The notes under the pieces: model-generated
Databases searched by the model: none
What the model was told of the DNA's origin: nothing
The model's input: only the letters and a program-made list of their open reading frames with translations
IMG/VR virus record: IMGVR_UViG_3300028571_002268
Span: 1 to 22,774 of that record
Source: a virus
DNA: 22,774 bases
Strand: one strand, 5' to 3'
In this document: positions 22,136 to 22,774 of the stretch, piece after piece
Layout: each line of letters opens with the position of its first letter
Numbering within the stretch: the first letter of the stretch is position 1
Program-made: the position numbers and the translations under genes

Positions 22136-22774
22136 TCAAAAAGACGGTAAGCCAGACCGGGCAATATTACGCACGCAGCATTCGTTGTTGCCAAACGCAA
22201 TAAAATTGGTCGATGATGCTGTAATGCATGAAAGTGCTCTACCGGCGATTGGTATAGGCTCAGTGACCCAAGTTTCCGCAGTAGTATCAACGCACACAGC
22301 AGCCTGCTCCCTATCACCAATCACAACTATCTTGGATCCGCTTGGAGAAGCGCACGCAATCTTAAAGACGTCTGTGAACGGTAGAGGTTTAAGTTGCCAT
22401 GTTCTAAAATCGGATGTGACGGCGTACTGATTACCGGTGGTAAACAAAAAGAACTTACCACCTGCATACGCTGAGAAATTCCAAGTCTTTCCTGTTATCA
22501 CTGGAGTCGGCGTTCTGGCAGTCCATGTAAGCCCTGCGTTGGCAGAAATCGACAACCTCGACGTTCCCACGCGTTCCCACGCCACCAAATTTAGCCCGGC
22601 GCTGGCCAATAGTGCTCCGTTTATAGTCGTCGTTCCATTTAGATTAAATGAAGGTAGACCAGCGTTTGTCCACGTAATGCCATCCAAAGACCTAAATGCC
22701 TTTGATGGATTCTGACCACCTCCTAACTGCCAGCCATAAAAGCCAGCTGTGCTCATGCCAATGTAGGTCAAAGA
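22136..22774 (-). CDS. Beta-propeller-like adhesin, N-terminus beyond window
   Basis: The frame is open from the right edge to a TGA at 22136-22138, giving at least 213 residues. The recurring pattern is a hydrophobic strand, then S-D/A-G-TWT-like turns (SLDGITW, SANAGLTW, TSDFRTW, then TTAETW) about every 40-50 residues. This resembles BNR/Asp-box or related sialidase-type propeller blades. The GC content is far higher than its neighbours: 22501-22560 counts 35 of 60 GC, whereas 21781-21840 counts 16 of 60. I infer a host-recognition or carbohydrate-binding propeller of recent foreign origin. No catalytic residues are assigned. The apparent start at 22771 (TTG) is not credible as a real start because the frame continues. 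Confidence 0.72.
   Translation of the reverse strand, partial: SLTYIGMSTAGFYGWQLGGGQNPSKAFRSLDGITWTNAGLPSFNLNGTTTINGALLASAGLNLVAWERVGTSRLSISANAGLTWTARTPTPVITGKTWNFSAYAGGKFFLFTTGNQYAVTSDFRTWQLKPLPFTDVFKIACASPSGSKIVVIGDREQAAVCVDTTAETWVTEPIPIAGRALSCITASSTNFIAFGNNECCVRNIARSGLPSF

Noticed and set aside
22069-22320. Second minus-strand frame that might continue the propeller protein by frameshift
   Set aside because: The propeller frame ends at a clean TGA and the other frame shows no propeller pattern, so no frameshift is needed.
1-22774. tRNA or rRNA genes, integrase or attachment sites, insertion sequences
   Set aside because: I searched gaps and frames by eye and saw no cloverleaf, transposase, integrase or direct-repeat borders.

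Overview
The window looks like part of a large, AT-rich tailed double-stranded DNA phage genome (Caudoviricetes). The main support is a complete T4-type large terminase (terL, 4249-6012) lying with a phage primase, a Cas4/RecB-like nuclease, several virion-type beta-rich proteins and a tail-adhesin cluster. There are no rRNA, tRNA, ribosomal-protein or host metabolic genes. Coding is dense, with no gene-free stretch above about 125 bases, and strand switches are frequent. The host cannot be identified from the sequence. Many predicted functions are family-level calls, and roughly a third of the genes are unrecognised.

Layout. (1) 1-2314, minus strand: a cut-off adhesin-like gene with a Thr-Pro repeat tail, a virion-type protein, a small tail-anchored membrane protein and an unknown gene. 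(2) 2364-6747, plus strand: an HExxH metallopeptidase, a hyperacidic protein with its own promoter and terminator, terL, a small helical protein and a small beta-rich virion-type protein. (3) 6736-10328, mixed strands: an unknown gene, an exported trypsin-like protease, a Cas4/RecB-like nuclease, a TOPRIM primase and a small unknown protein. (4) 10348-13700, minus strand: a protein with an AT-hook-like motif and an acidic tail, a tandem DUF5659-like protein, an actin-like ATPase translationally coupled to a 77-residue protein, and a beta-rich protein. (5) 13756-14239: two small plus-strand genes. (6) 14236-22011, minus strand: a structural operon encoding a coiled-coil protein, three paralogous proteins that share an N-terminal AEHHN-motif domain followed by PKD-like domains, a DUF115/Maf-like protein and a small protein. 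(7) 22136-22774, minus strand: the C-terminal part of a beta-propeller-like protein of clearly higher GC content.

How it fits together. Regions 1, 6 and 7 look like tail, fibre or host-recognition machinery: PKD modules, a short-period beta-repeat shaft, a propeller and a TPTE stalk. Region 2 holds packaging genes, and region 3 holds replication and nuclease genes. The actin-like protein may position DNA or replication sites in the infected cell.

The most unusual genome-wide feature is translational. Genes inside operons usually have a Shine-Dalgarno sequence. Genes that open a transcription unit, including both sides of three divergent pairs only 44-56 bp apart, usually lack one. They instead carry a TATA-like box ending a few bases before the ATG, which suggests leaderless messages. 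The two GC-richer genes at the ends of the window look like recently acquired host-recognition modules.
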